From assembly GCA_934613645.1 (NCBI GenBank), contig CAKTTC010000010.1, positions 15,351-79,350 on the forward strand: DNA of 64,000 nt, given 5' to 3'. The notes beneath the pieces were generated by a model that did no database searches, had not been told where the DNA came from, and worked only from the letters and a program-made list of their open reading frames with translations. Below are positions 52,967-60,619 of this stretch, in pieces. The translations under genes and the position numbers were made by a program. This stretch comes from an uncultured Opitutales bacterium. Lineage in GTDB: Bacteria > Verrucomicrobiota > Verrucomicrobiia > Opitutales > Intestinicryptomonadaceae. The stretch's first letter is position 1. Each line of letters begins with the position of its first letter.

Positions 52967-53860
52967 ATGGAAAAGCCGACAAGCGGATTTTTGAAATTAT
53001 ACCGAAAGTTCTTTTTGTCGGATTTTTGGACGGAGCAACGCGAGTTTTCGCGCGCCGAAGCTTGGCTGGATTTACTCAATATTGTGGAGTTCGTTCGCTC
53101 GAGTAAATTTATCCGTGGAAAGAGGATAGACGTTGAAGTAGGAGAAGTAATAGCCTCGGGACGCTATCTTGCCGAGCGTTGGCAGTGGTCGCACAAAAGA
53201 GTGAGAAATTTCCTCTCGGATTTGGAGCGGGCACACCAAATAACACAGCGTAGGGCACAGGGAGAAAACATTATAACCCTTGTAAAATACGCCTTTTACA
53301 ACTCTTCTGTTGACTCGGCGGGCACACCCGAGGGCACACCAAAGGGCACAAGCGGGGCACACCGAGGGCACAAATATATAGAAGAGAACAAAGAGAAAGA
53401 AGAGAATAGGGGCGCGGTTGCGCCGACCACGATTTTTTCTTTTTTGCCGCAGGAATTTTCGGACTCTGAGAAGTTTCGGGAATCTTGGGAAAACTGGCTG
53501 TGTTATCGCAGGGAACGGAAGCTTGCACGCTGGACACAAAGCACGCTCAAACGGCAGGCAAAGCAGCTTGAAGCGTGGGGAGTGGATACGTCCATTGCCA
53601 ACATCGAAACATCAATCACCAACGGCTGGCAGGGGCTTTTCGCCGAAAAGAAAGGAGGCGCGAAGACAGAAGCAGGCATTGACCAGTATTCGCTTGAAAG
53701 GGCGTATGAGTGGTTCTATGGGCATTTCCTCGGCACCTATGACGACGATCCAAGAGGCTTTGACGAATTGAAGGCCTGGGCGAATGAAAACGGCATTTTC
53801 GGGCGTCTTAAGAACCCAAACGACAAGCTTTATCAGCACGTCTTTAAAACGCGGAAATAG
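52967..53860 (+). CDS. Phage replication initiator (winged-helix N-terminus, DnaD-like plan)
   Basis: A 297-aa protein. The N-terminal half is a winged helix (residues 1-105): FLKLYRKFFLSDFWTEQREF, then VGEVIASGRYLAERWQWS and a wing ending NIITLVKYAFYN. It is followed by a low-complexity linker (GTPEGTPKGTSGAHRGHKY) and a C-terminal helical domain near 150-297 (ESWENWLCYRRERKLARW). This matches phage replisome organisers. The linker DNA carries five phased repeats (see 53320-53412), so the origin probably lies inside this gene. Confidence 0.7.
   Translation: MEKPTSGFLKLYRKFFLSDFWTEQREFSRAEAWLDLLNIVEFVRSSKFIRGKRIDVEVGEVIASGRYLAERWQWSHKRVRNFLSDLERAHQITQRRAQGENIITLVKYAFYNSSVDSAGTPEGTPKGTSGAHRGHKYIEENKEKEENRGAVAPTTIFSFLPQEFSDSEKFRESWENWLCYRRERKLARWTQSTLKRQAKQLEAWGVDTSIANIETSITNGWQGLFAEKKGGAKTEAGIDQYSLERAYEWFYGHFLGTYDDDPRGFDELKAWANENGIFGRLKNPNDKLYQHVFKTRK
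53320..53412 (+). other. Candidate phage replication origin: iterons plus A-rich tract
   Basis: GGGCACA begins at 53320, 53332, 53344, 53355 and 53366, so spacing is 12, 12, 11 and 11 bp. Three copies extend to GGGCACACC. A purine/A-rich tract follows at 53372-53412 (CAAATATATAGAAGAGAACA...). Two further copies occur upstream (53229 and 53253). Iterons inside the linker of the initiator gene followed by an easily melted region is the lambda-O arrangement. Confidence 0.55.
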
Positions 53861-53933
53861 GGGCGGTTTTTCAACGCCTACGGGCAATCAAAACTTTTAA
53901 CTCATCACAATCAACAACAGGATACAAAAAATT

Positions 53934-54437
53934 ATGACATTTTTGGAATACCAAAAAGAAGCCGTGACGTTTAGAACTGAAACGGCGAACAACGAAGAAT
54001 ATCTCACACTCGGGCTTATTGAGGAAGTCGGAGAAGTTGCGGGCAAGCTCGCAAAGCGCCGCCGCGACGGAGTGTGGGACGAGAAAGCTTTTATAAAAGA
54101 GCTTGGCGACATCTTGTGGTTTGTCGCAAATTTGGCGGAATTCTGGGACAATGGAACAAACATCTTTTCGGGGGAGCTTGCAGATTGCTTCGAACTCGAC
54201 CTTTATGGCGTTGGGGTCGGCGGGGGTGAATGTGCGAAAGCCCTTGCGTATTGGGCGGGCGCGGTTATCTACGACGAGCGCGGATACGATGATGGGCTTC
54301 GCGAAATTGTGTATAACCTTGCGTGTCTCGCCGATATTATCGGCTACACCATTGAACAGGTCGCGGAAATCAACCTTGCAAAGCTCCGCGACAGAGCCGC
54401 GAGAGGAAAGATTCAAGGTAACGGAGACGAAAGGTAA
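53934..54437 (+). CDS. MazG-like nucleoside triphosphate pyrophosphohydrolase
   Basis: A 167-aa protein. The MazG signature is visible: LTLGLIEEVGEVAGKLAKRR near residue 25 (the EExxE pair) and FIKELGDILWFVANLAE near 60 (ExxD). All four metal-binding acids are present. Such phage enzymes hydrolyse nucleotides, sometimes ppGpp or non-canonical dNTPs. An inserted middle part (FELDLYGVGVGGGECAKA) splits the domain, and the C-terminal helix pair follows. Start ATG at 53934. Confidence 0.85.
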   Translation: MTFLEYQKEAVTFRTETANNEEYLTLGLIEEVGEVAGKLAKRRRDGVWDEKAFIKELGDILWFVANLAEFWDNGTNIFSGELADCFELDLYGVGVGGGECAKALAYWAGAVIYDERGYDDGLREIVYNLACLADIIGYTIEQVAEINLAKLRDRAARGKIQGNGDER

Positions 54438-54440
54438 TTT

Positions 54441-54944
54441 ATGACAAAGAAGCTTAGAATCAGATTCGTAAAATTCGAAAAAGCTCTCGTAATGCAGATT
54501 TTAGAGCAGACGGGCGAGTTTATGGGAACGAAGCACGTAAAGTTGGGTAATATTCCTGAGCTTGGGGAATACGAAATATATTTGCGTGGGTGGCGTAAAG
54601 ACTACGACTTAATCCCCGTTTTTATTCGTTTTTCTTCAAACGACGAGCGTGATGAATACCTCGAGAAGGTTGTCGGTTGGATAACCTACGAGCAATTTAC
54701 GAACGCGGGCGAGCCGAAGGTCGGTGATTGGTGTGAAGTAAGGGATGACGAAAAGCAGGTTTGGGTAAAAAGAAAATTGGTAGCCATTCTTCCTGAGCAA
54801 TATTCAAACAGACATATTTGTGAAACACTGGGAGAAAAGAAAAAAGTAGTAAAAACTTGGACATACGCTCGCCCGCTCGCGCAACGCATAGAGCATAAAA
54901 TCGACGGCGATGTTTACACTTGGGATATGGAGGTTGCCGAATGA
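54441..54944 (+). CDS. Hypothetical prophage protein (167 aa)
   Basis: Beta-rich with two parts: residues 1-80 (MTKKLRIRFVKFEKALVMQI...) and a second part starting KVGDWCEVRDDEKQVWVKRK near 95 that looks like a small SH3-type barrel followed by WTYARPLAQRIEHKIDG. Not recognised. The stop overlaps the next start (ATGA). Confidence 0.55.
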   Translation: MTKKLRIRFVKFEKALVMQILEQTGEFMGTKHVKLGNIPELGEYEIYLRGWRKDYDLIPVFIRFSSNDERDEYLEKVVGWITYEQFTNAGEPKVGDWCEVRDDEKQVWVKRKLVAILPEQYSNRHICETLGEKKKVVKTWTYARPLAQRIEHKIDGDVYTWDMEVAE

Positions 54945-55168
54945 TTTGCTATCTTGACCAAACATTCTGTCTCCCAGAAATCGCCACAAAGCAAATTTGC
55001 GCCGATTGCCGCTACCGTTTCGACAAGCCTAAATATGACGAGTTTGTCAAACAGCACGGCGAAATTTACGTCGCTTGGAGCTTAAAACCTATGTGTAAAA
55101 TCGGATTCCCGCCAGAGGAAGACGAAATGCCCAACAATGAGCACCGCAAGAGAGAGGAAGAGAAATGA
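54941..55168 (+). CDS. Small cysteine-containing prophage protein (75 aa)
   Basis: Start at the ATGA overlap. MICYLDQTFCLPEIATKQIC with ADCRYRF and MCKIGFPPEEDE gives four or five cysteines that could bind zinc. Highly charged end (NNEHRKREEEK). Not recognised. Its stop overlaps the next start. Confidence 0.5.
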   Translation: MICYLDQTFCLPEIATKQICADCRYRFDKPKYDEFVKQHGEIYVAWSLKPMCKIGFPPEEDEMPNNEHRKREEEK

Positions 55169-55413
55169 CACAGGCAACATTTGACTTTGGACGGCTCGAC
55201 TGGAGGTTTAACAAGTTGGGCAAAAACTGGGGTTGTTGGGAGGCGTCGTACGGCGCGTGGAAGTGCTCAATCAACGCCCGCCGCGCGGGAAGCGTTTGCG
55301 TTGCCATCAGCAATCTTAAGCGGCTTATAACGCCCGTTTTTGAGCTGCGTCCGAACGCGGACGAAGCAAAGCAATTTTGCCAAGACTGGCTTTTAAATGG
55401 AGGCGCGCGATGA
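55165..55413 (+). CDS. Hypothetical prophage protein (82 aa)
   Basis: MTQATFDFGRLDWRFNKLGK, with several tryptophans (WGCWEASYGAWKCS) and a helical end (PNADEAKQFCQDWLL). Compact alpha/beta domain, family unknown. Translationally coupled on both sides by 4-bp overlaps. Confidence 0.5.
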   Translation: MTQATFDFGRLDWRFNKLGKNWGCWEASYGAWKCSINARRAGSVCVAISNLKRLITPVFELRPNADEAKQFCQDWLLNGGAR

Positions 55414-55802
55414 TTAACGCGAATTTTTACATTGCAATTTCGGGGCGCGTGCTTTCCACGCCGCGACGCTATTTTACTGGCTTTTTAATTGACCGCGAGA
55501 CCGACGCTCACCGCTATGACCTTGTTTTAAAAGAGCGGCGCGAAATTGAGACAAGCTCGACGCTCACGCGCGAAACAATCGCCCGAAACAAAATCATCGG
55601 CTTTGCAAAAAAGGAGCACGCAAAGGATTTCGGCAGGCAGTCGGTCGAGAATTTCAACAAAAATCGAAAACCGACAGAACGCTATTATAATTTCAAAAAG
55701 ATGTTGCTGGGATTGTTCGCGGCGGAAGTCGAAAAGCGCGGAGCCGACATCGGCAAAATCGACGTGCGCAACATCAACTACATAATAGGAGTTGCGAAAT
55801 GA
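55410..55802 (+). CDS. Hypothetical prophage protein (130 aa)
   Basis: MINANFYIAISGRVLSTPRR, then a helical basic region (ERREIETSSTLTRETIARNK, KKEHAKDFGRQSVENF). Probably nucleic-acid associated because of its charge, but no family is recognised. Coupled by ATGA overlaps. Confidence 0.5.
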   Translation: MINANFYIAISGRVLSTPRRYFTGFLIDRETDAHRYDLVLKERREIETSSTLTRETIARNKIIGFAKKEHAKDFGRQSVENFNKNRKPTERYYNFKKMLLGLFAAEVEKRGADIGKIDVRNINYIIGVAK

Positions 55803-55948
55803 AACAAATATACCTTTTGCTTGTAATAATAAACGCCCTCGCGGCGATTTGGTGCGCCGCAATGGGCAACCTTTTTGGCGTGATGCTAATGATTCTTTTG
55901 GCGGTTTCAAACGCCAACTTTTACTTCGACGAAAGGGAAAAGAAATGA
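55799..55948 (+). CDS. 49-residue membrane peptide in the early operon
   Basis: Too short for most gene callers but fitted exactly between neighbours: start at an ATGA overlap, stop at the next ATGA. It encodes two hydrophobic stretches (IYLLLVIINALAAIWCAA and LFGVMLMILLAVS) and ends NFYFDEREKK. Could be a hairpin membrane protein. Confidence 0.55.
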   Translation: MKQIYLLLVIINALAAIWCAAMGNLFGVMLMILLAVSNANFYFDEREKK

Positions 55949-56124
55949 GATTCTTTAAATGGATAAAAGTTTTTCTACAGGGCGGCAGGTGCTTTAAGTG
56001 CAGGTATTTTTACAATCCACACGGGTTTCGGGCGGCGGGATATTGTTCGCGTCAGAACCATAGGATTCGGTTCGCCGAAGACCACTGCGCGGGCTTCGAG
56101 GAAAGAGAAAGGAAGGGCAAATGA
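55945..56124 (+). CDS. Small basic cysteine-rich prophage protein (59 aa)
   Basis: MRFFKWIKVFLQGGRCFKCR, then YCSRQNHRIRFAEDHCAGFE. Four cysteines in a CxxC ... C ... C pattern suggest a zinc knuckle or rubredoxin-like clip. Coupled by 4-bp overlaps on both sides. Confidence 0.5.
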   Translation: MRFFKWIKVFLQGGRCFKCRYFYNPHGFRAAGYCSRQNHRIRFAEDHCAGFEERERKGK

Positions 56125-56324
56125 AAATCGTTGACGCGCCAAGACCGAAGTCCAAAGCCGCGCGGTTTAGGGAAATAGCCCGTGAAATCGCGGGCAAAGA
56201 AAAAGCCGCCTTCTTCGAATCGGAAGGCGACCGTGCAACCTTTGCCCAGATAGCCCGAAGACTCGGTTTTAAAACCAAATCTAAAAAGCTATCGGGCAAA
56301 GGGTGGAATGTGTGGCTTATTTGA
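56121..56324 (+). CDS. Small basic prophage protein (67 aa), last early gene
   Basis: MKIVDAPRPKSKAARFREIA, then a helical segment and RLGFKTKSKKLSGKGWNVWL. Looks like a small DNA-binding wing (ATFAQIARRLGFKTK) but not assignable. It is convergent with the next gene and overlaps its 3' end by 8 bp. Confidence 0.5.
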   Translation: MKIVDAPRPKSKAARFREIAREIAGKEKAAFFESEGDRATFAQIARRLGFKTKSKKLSGKGWNVWLI

Positions 56325-56595
56325 ATACTAACTTAATTGTAGCTCCTGTTTTGTTATGAATTCTGTTCATTTCTACCCTTAAAAGAATTTTTAAATATAC
56401 TCTTTTATAAAAGGATTGTAAGTCAACAGTAGATTCAACTTCGGTCAGCCTCAAAATACCATACTTTTGAAGTGCAGAAAAAAATAAATCTTTTACGGAA
56501 TTATAATTTTCTGAATCTTTTATATCGTATGATATTAGGTAGTTATGTTCTACAGCGTCTTTAGCTTTTGTCTTTATTATATCTAATAATTTCAT
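56317..56595 (-). CDS. Small Cas2/VapD-fold-like protein (prophage accessory)
   Basis: A 92-aa protein. HNYLISYDIKDSENYNSVKD near residue 17 has the first-strand Y-D-I/L of the Cas2/VapD ferredoxin-like fold with its conserved Asp. A helix and a second strand (LTEVESTVDLQSF) follow, in the order of the YDLN...STW family of Cas2-like proteins. AT content is much higher than in the neighbours, and it is the only minus-strand gene between early and late operons: a moron-like insertion. No cas genes or CRISPR array are present. The fold assignment is by pattern only. Confidence 0.45.
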   Translation of the reverse strand: MKLLDIIKTKAKDAVEHNYLISYDIKDSENYNSVKDLFFSALQKYGILRLTEVESTVDLQSFYKRVYLKILLRVEMNRIHNKTGATIKLVFK

Positions 56596-56665
56596 ATTTT
56601 TACATTAGTAATCGGGCGACTTTTTTTGGTTTGCGCCCCATAATTGCAATTTGCATAACTTCTGC

Positions 56666-56703
56666 AAAATGGATTACTATCGAAAAGTATAATCCATTTT
56701 TTT
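56666..56703 (+). terminator. Terminator separating early and late operons
   Basis: AAAATGGATTA (56666-56676) pairs with TAATCCATTTT (56690-56700), followed by a run of seven T (56697-56703). It lies between the start of the minus-strand gene and the terminase operon. Confidence 0.75.
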
Positions 56704-56730
56704 ATGAAATAAAGAGTTTTGTTTGGATTT

Positions 56731-56810
56731 ACTCCAAAATACTCCTTTTTACTCCAAAACACTCCATAAAAAACCAGTATTCAGGCTTGTTGCCTCGCGC
56801 GCGATATACT
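56731..56810 (+). promoter_or_regulatory. Putative late promoter: four 10-bp repeats and a lone -10 box
   Basis: ACTCC starts at 56731, 56741, 56751 and 56761, exactly 10 bp apart, each followed by an A/T pentamer. TATACT at 56805-56810 is a -10 candidate with no -35 at 17 bp. Repeats on one helix face about 45-85 bp upstream of the start point fit an activator-dependent late promoter. They could alternatively be packaging (terminase) sites, since the terminase genes follow. Confidence 0.45.
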
Positions 56811-56824
56811 GTATTTCGTGGGCA

Positions 56825-57316
56825 ATGGCAAAACGCGAGGCAAGTTCGGATACGGCAAGACCGCTGGCAAATGCGCGAAGGGAAAAATTCGCGCAGTTGA
56901 TAGCGGACGGCGTCAAGCCCTCCGAAGCCTACAAAAAAGCCTATAAATGCTCGTCGGTTGTTGCGATGGCGTCGGTAAGCCGAATGTTGGGCTATGCTGA
57001 TGTCAAAGGCAGGATTGAGTATTTGCAGTCGCAGATTGCAGACAACAAGGCAGAGCGCAGGCGAAAGAAGCTTGCCGTCTGTGAAAGTATTTGGAGCGGC
57101 GAGGTTGCCGAAGCAGCCGTATCTGACCGTTTACGCGCGATTGACATAGACAACAAGATGTGCGGCGATTATGAAGCCGTAAAGGTCGATTTGGGCGAGG
57201 TAGGCGACGTTTTGGCGGGGCTTGTAATTTCGGCGTCGGAACTCGAAGAAGCAGCAGCGGCGCGGCGCGAATGTTTTGCGAAAATCCGCAAAAGACAGGA
57301 GGCGCGCAATGGCTAA
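56825..57316 (+). CDS. Terminase small subunit-like protein
   Basis: DNA-recognition part of the packaging motor. 163 aa from the ATG at 56825; an in-frame TTG start at 56723 would run through the 10-bp repeats and is rejected. An N-terminal helix-turn-helix (RREKFAQLIADGVKPSEAYK, AYKCSSVVAMASVSRMLGYA) matches the terminase-small layout, followed by coiled-coil helices (LQSQIADNKAERRRKK). Overlaps the large subunit gene by 8 bp. Confidence 0.75.
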   Translation: MAKREASSDTARPLANARREKFAQLIADGVKPSEAYKKAYKCSSVVAMASVSRMLGYADVKGRIEYLQSQIADNKAERRRKKLAVCESIWSGEVAEAAVSDRLRAIDIDNKMCGDYEAVKVDLGEVGDVLAGLVISASELEEAAAARRECFAKIRKRQEARNG

Positions 57317-58724
57317 TGCACCCGTAAATTCCGCCCGCGAAGTATTGGCGCACCCCGCGCTTTTTGCGAAAAAGGTTTTGGGTTTTGAATCGCTCTACAA
57401 ATGGCAGGAAGAATGCCTGAATGAATGCGAATGGATATTGGCGAACCCAGAATCCCGCCCGAACGCGCTGTCTATCTTGGCGTGCAACGGAAGCGGCAAA
57501 ACGTCGGTTTTGATTACGTCGCTTGTGTTGTGGGCTATGTGCGCTTACAAGGGCGCGTTGATTGTTTGCACGTCGGGCGCGTTCCGCCAAGTATCGGAAC
57601 AGCTATTTCCAAATTTGCAGCGTTTTGCGCCCAAGTTCAAGGGTTGGGTATTCAATGCGGTTGACGTTGCAGCCCCCAACGGCTCGCGGGCGTTCGGTTT
57701 TTCTGCGTCTGACGAAGGCAAGGCGGAAGGCTTTCACACGGCGGACAAATCGGAGGGCCCGCTCATTTACATTGTGGACGAAGCCAAGACCGTAACCGAC
57801 CCGATTTTTACAGCGGTTGACCGCTGTCAACCTACGTTGTTGATATATGTATCCTCGGCGGGCGGCAAGACTGGGGCGTTCTATCGTTCCCAGACTACCG
57901 CCCGTTCGCATTTCTTTACGCACAAGATTACCTGCGACGACTGCCCGCATATCGACGAGGCGATGAAGCGCGACATCATCGACAAATACGGCATAGACCA
58001 CCCGTTCACGCGCTCGATGCTTTTTTCGGAATTTATGGGCGACGACGCCGACGCGGTGATTTCGTCGAGCATTTTGGAGCGTTGTTATGGTTCTGGGCTT
58101 AAATTCGCAGATGGCGAAAAGCACGCTTTTTGCGATTTTGCCGCAGGCGGCGACGAAAATGTGCTTGCGTTGCGCAACGGCAACAAGGTGACCATTGAGG
58201 ACGCGTGGGTTGAAAAGGACACTATGCGGGCTGTCGGGCGGTTTATCCAAAACTTTATTAGGCTTGGTTTAAAGCCGCGCCATATCACGACGGACGACGG
58301 CGGAGTCGGGCACGCGATAAATGACCGCCTTGCCGAGATGGGTTGGGACGTAAACCGCCAGAATAACGGCGCGAAAGCGTCGGAAACTAACGTATGGGCG
58401 AACAAGGGTTCGGAGGTCTGGGACAGAGGACGCAAGCTCATCGAGGACTGCAAGATTATATTGCCCGACGACGAGGTGCTGAAAGAGCAGCTTGTAAACC
58501 GCAAGTGGCGGAGGTCTTCCGACGGCAAGCTTTTGTTGGAGAGCAAAGAGGAATTAAAGCGTCGCGGTGGGCATTCTCCCGACAGGGCGGACGCCGTATT
58601 GGGGGCTATGATGCCATCGCCCGTTATGACGTGGACGCCTGTTAAATACAGTTTGGACGATTCCGACGAAGACGGGCAAGAGGAAGACAGCAACCTATAC
58701 GCGGAACTTGGGATACAGGTATAA
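57309..58724 (+). CDS. terL: Terminase large subunit
   Basis: ATP-driven DNA packaging motor and nuclease. The 471-aa protein has Walker A ACNGSGKTSVLI near residue 58, Walker B GPLIYIVDEAKTV near 155, and the coupling motif IYVSSAGGKTG near 180. The RNase H-like nuclease domain begins at CDFAAGGDEN near 280, with further acids in ITTDDGGVG and SPDRADAVLG. Complete length. Its stop overlaps the portal start (TAATGG). Confidence 0.9.
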   Translation: MANAPVNSAREVLAHPALFAKKVLGFESLYKWQEECLNECEWILANPESRPNALSILACNGSGKTSVLITSLVLWAMCAYKGALIVCTSGAFRQVSEQLFPNLQRFAPKFKGWVFNAVDVAAPNGSRAFGFSASDEGKAEGFHTADKSEGPLIYIVDEAKTVTDPIFTAVDRCQPTLLIYVSSAGGKTGAFYRSQTTARSHFFTHKITCDDCPHIDEAMKRDIIDKYGIDHPFTRSMLFSEFMGDDADAVISSSILERCYGSGLKFADGEKHAFCDFAAGGDENVLALRNGNKVTIEDAWVEKDTMRAVGRFIQNFIRLGLKPRHITTDDGGVGHAINDRLAEMGWDVNRQNNGAKASETNVWANKGSEVWDRGRKLIEDCKIILPDDEVLKEQLVNRKWRRSSDGKLLLESKEELKRRGGHSPDRADAVLGAMMPSPVMTWTPVKYSLDDSDEDGQEEDSNLYAELGIQV

Positions 58725-60619
58725 TGGACGACAACGAACAGCAATTTTTTGATGACGAAAAAGCGGTGAGGACGCCCGAGGAAACTTTGGCGGGCTTGAC
58801 GCGCGGGTATTTGTCTGACCGCCAGAAATGGGAGGAGAGGCAGGAGCTTTTCTACAAGATGCGCAACCACGGTTTGCGCAGGAAGTCGAAACCGTTCCCG
58901 AGTGCGGCGGATTTACACTATCCGCTCATCGATACGGTGATTGAAAAGCTTACGCCGTTCTATCTGCAACAGCTTTCGGGCGCGGCGTTGCTTGCGGACT
59001 TTATAGCCACGGACGGCAGCGGCAAGAACGAAGCCGCCCTTGCGGAGGAAGCCGCGCGGTATTTCGATTACGAGCTGAAACAGAACTCGAACTTCGAGGA
59101 CGAGCTTGAACCGCTGATAGATTCGATGTTATTGACGGGGCGCAGCGTGTTGAAAATTCGCTGGGCTGACGATTTGGGCAAGGTCGATTTCGACGTGCTC
59201 GACCCGTTATTCTTCATTGTGCCCACGATGACAAAGCGTTTGCAGGACGCGGAATTTATCACCGAGGTAGTGCAATACAGCCCCGCCCAATACAAGCAGA
59301 TAAAGGTATTTAGGCAGGACGCGGACTTTATAGACCGCCTTTCCCGCAAGGGCGACGAGAACGGCGACGGCGACGAAACAAACGATGTAAAATACACCCG
59401 CGAGGGGTTAACGCAGCCCGACGGCAAGACCATCGTGTTATGGCAGACATACCGTAAAGAATGGGTCGATGAAACCGAAACGACAATCGAGGAAGACCCG
59501 ATTACGGGCGAGGTTGTCGAGGTTGAGAAAACGCGCAAGGTTCGCCGTGTGCGCGTGTATACCTATGCACCGCATATGCCAAACGAGCCTGTGCGCGTGC
59601 CGTTTACGTTGCCCTACGAGCACGACGAATACCCTTTTGTGGACTTCCCGATGGAAGCGAAAGAAAAGCGTTGGTATAGCCCGCGCGGCGTTGCCGAAAA
59701 GCTCGCTCCGTTTGAGGTGTATTTGTGCAAGACGTGGAACGAAAAAGCGGACGCGATGACGTTTTTCAACGCGCCGATTTACACGACAAACGGTTCGCCC
59801 GTTTCAAATGCGTCGAACCTCAAGATGACCCCGGGCAGCGTCTTTACAACCGCGCTGCAACGCGTTGACGCGGGAACGCCGCCGATTTCGTTCGACCAAG
59901 AGATGATTAACACGCGTTCGGCGGCGGAGGGATTGGCGCAAGTGCCCGACTTCGGAATGGGCAGGCAGACGGAGATTTCCCAGCGCAGGACTGCGACAGA
60001 AATTCAGGCGATTAGCCAGATGTCGGGAGCTTCGCAAGACGCGAGGGCACAGCTTTTCCGTAAGCGTCTACGCCAAGTATACAGGCAGGTATGGGCTATT
60101 TTGCGCGACTACAAGCGCGGAGCTACGTTGCAATACATACAAAAGGGGCAAGTCGGCGAAGCCCCGAACGAGGTTATGCAACGCGAATTTGACGTTGCGC
60201 CCGCAGGTGCGCCGAACAGTTGGAACAAGCAATACCACGCGCAGGTTGCGTTGCAGTTGCTCAGTTTGTTCCGCAACGACCCGAACGTAAATCAAATGGC
60301 GTTGGTAAAAAATACGATTGAAGCGGTATCGCCCGAGCATTTGACGGACTTGGTTTTAGACCCGATACACGAGCAGATTATCAAACGTGTATTGGCGGAA
60401 TTGCAACAGTTCGAGGCACAGGGCGGCGTTGTTTCGCCCGAGGTAAAGCGGCAAGCGTTAAATACCATACAGGAGCATTTCGACGTAATCAAACAGGCGA
60501 ACCCGCAGAAAGCGGCGCAGTTGGCACAGGTTCTTCAGCAGATGGTGCAACCGCAACAGCCGCCGCAGCCGCAGATTCCGCAGGGCGGCGTTCAACAGGT
60601 TAACGGAGGGCAGATGTAA
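58724..60619 (+). CDS. Portal protein
   Basis: Dodecameric ring through which DNA enters the head. The 631-aa protein has FPSAADLHYPLIDTVIEKLT near residue 65, EPLIDSMLLTGRSVLKIRWA near 125, the wing/clip region, a helical stem with RQTEISQRRTATEIQAISQM near 420, and a Gln/Pro-rich C-terminal barrel (QQMVQPQQPPQPQIPQGG). It resembles the long P22-like portals. Position right after terL supports the call. The stop overlaps the next start. Confidence 0.85.
   Translation: MDDNEQQFFDDEKAVRTPEETLAGLTRGYLSDRQKWEERQELFYKMRNHGLRRKSKPFPSAADLHYPLIDTVIEKLTPFYLQQLSGAALLADFIATDGSGKNEAALAEEAARYFDYELKQNSNFEDELEPLIDSMLLTGRSVLKIRWADDLGKVDFDVLDPLFFIVPTMTKRLQDAEFITEVVQYSPAQYKQIKVFRQDADFIDRLSRKGDENGDGDETNDVKYTREGLTQPDGKTIVLWQTYRKEWVDETETTIEEDPITGEVVEVEKTRKVRRVRVYTYAPHMPNEPVRVPFTLPYEHDEYPFVDFPMEAKEKRWYSPRGVAEKLAPFEVYLCKTWNEKADAMTFFNAPIYTTNGSPVSNASNLKMTPGSVFTTALQRVDAGTPPISFDQEMINTRSAAEGLAQVPDFGMGRQTEISQRRTATEIQAISQMSGASQDARAQLFRKRLRQVYRQVWAILRDYKRGATLQYIQKGQVGEAPNEVMQREFDVAPAGAPNSWNKQYHAQVALQLLSLFRNDPNVNQMALVKNTIEAVSPEHLTDLVLDPIHEQIIKRVLAELQQFEAQGGVVSPEVKRQALNTIQEHFDVIKQANPQKAAQLAQVLQQMVQPQQPPQPQIPQGGVQQVNGGQM

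Noticed and set aside
56317..56595. A functional CRISPR adaptation gene (cas2)
   Set aside because: Only a fold-level likeness is visible; cas1 and an array are absent, so it is described as Cas2/VapD-like only.
56723..56824. Longer terminase small subunit starting with TTG at 56723
   Set aside because: The extension is encoded by the 10-bp repeats and -10 region and looks non-coding; the ATG at 56825 starts typical sequence.
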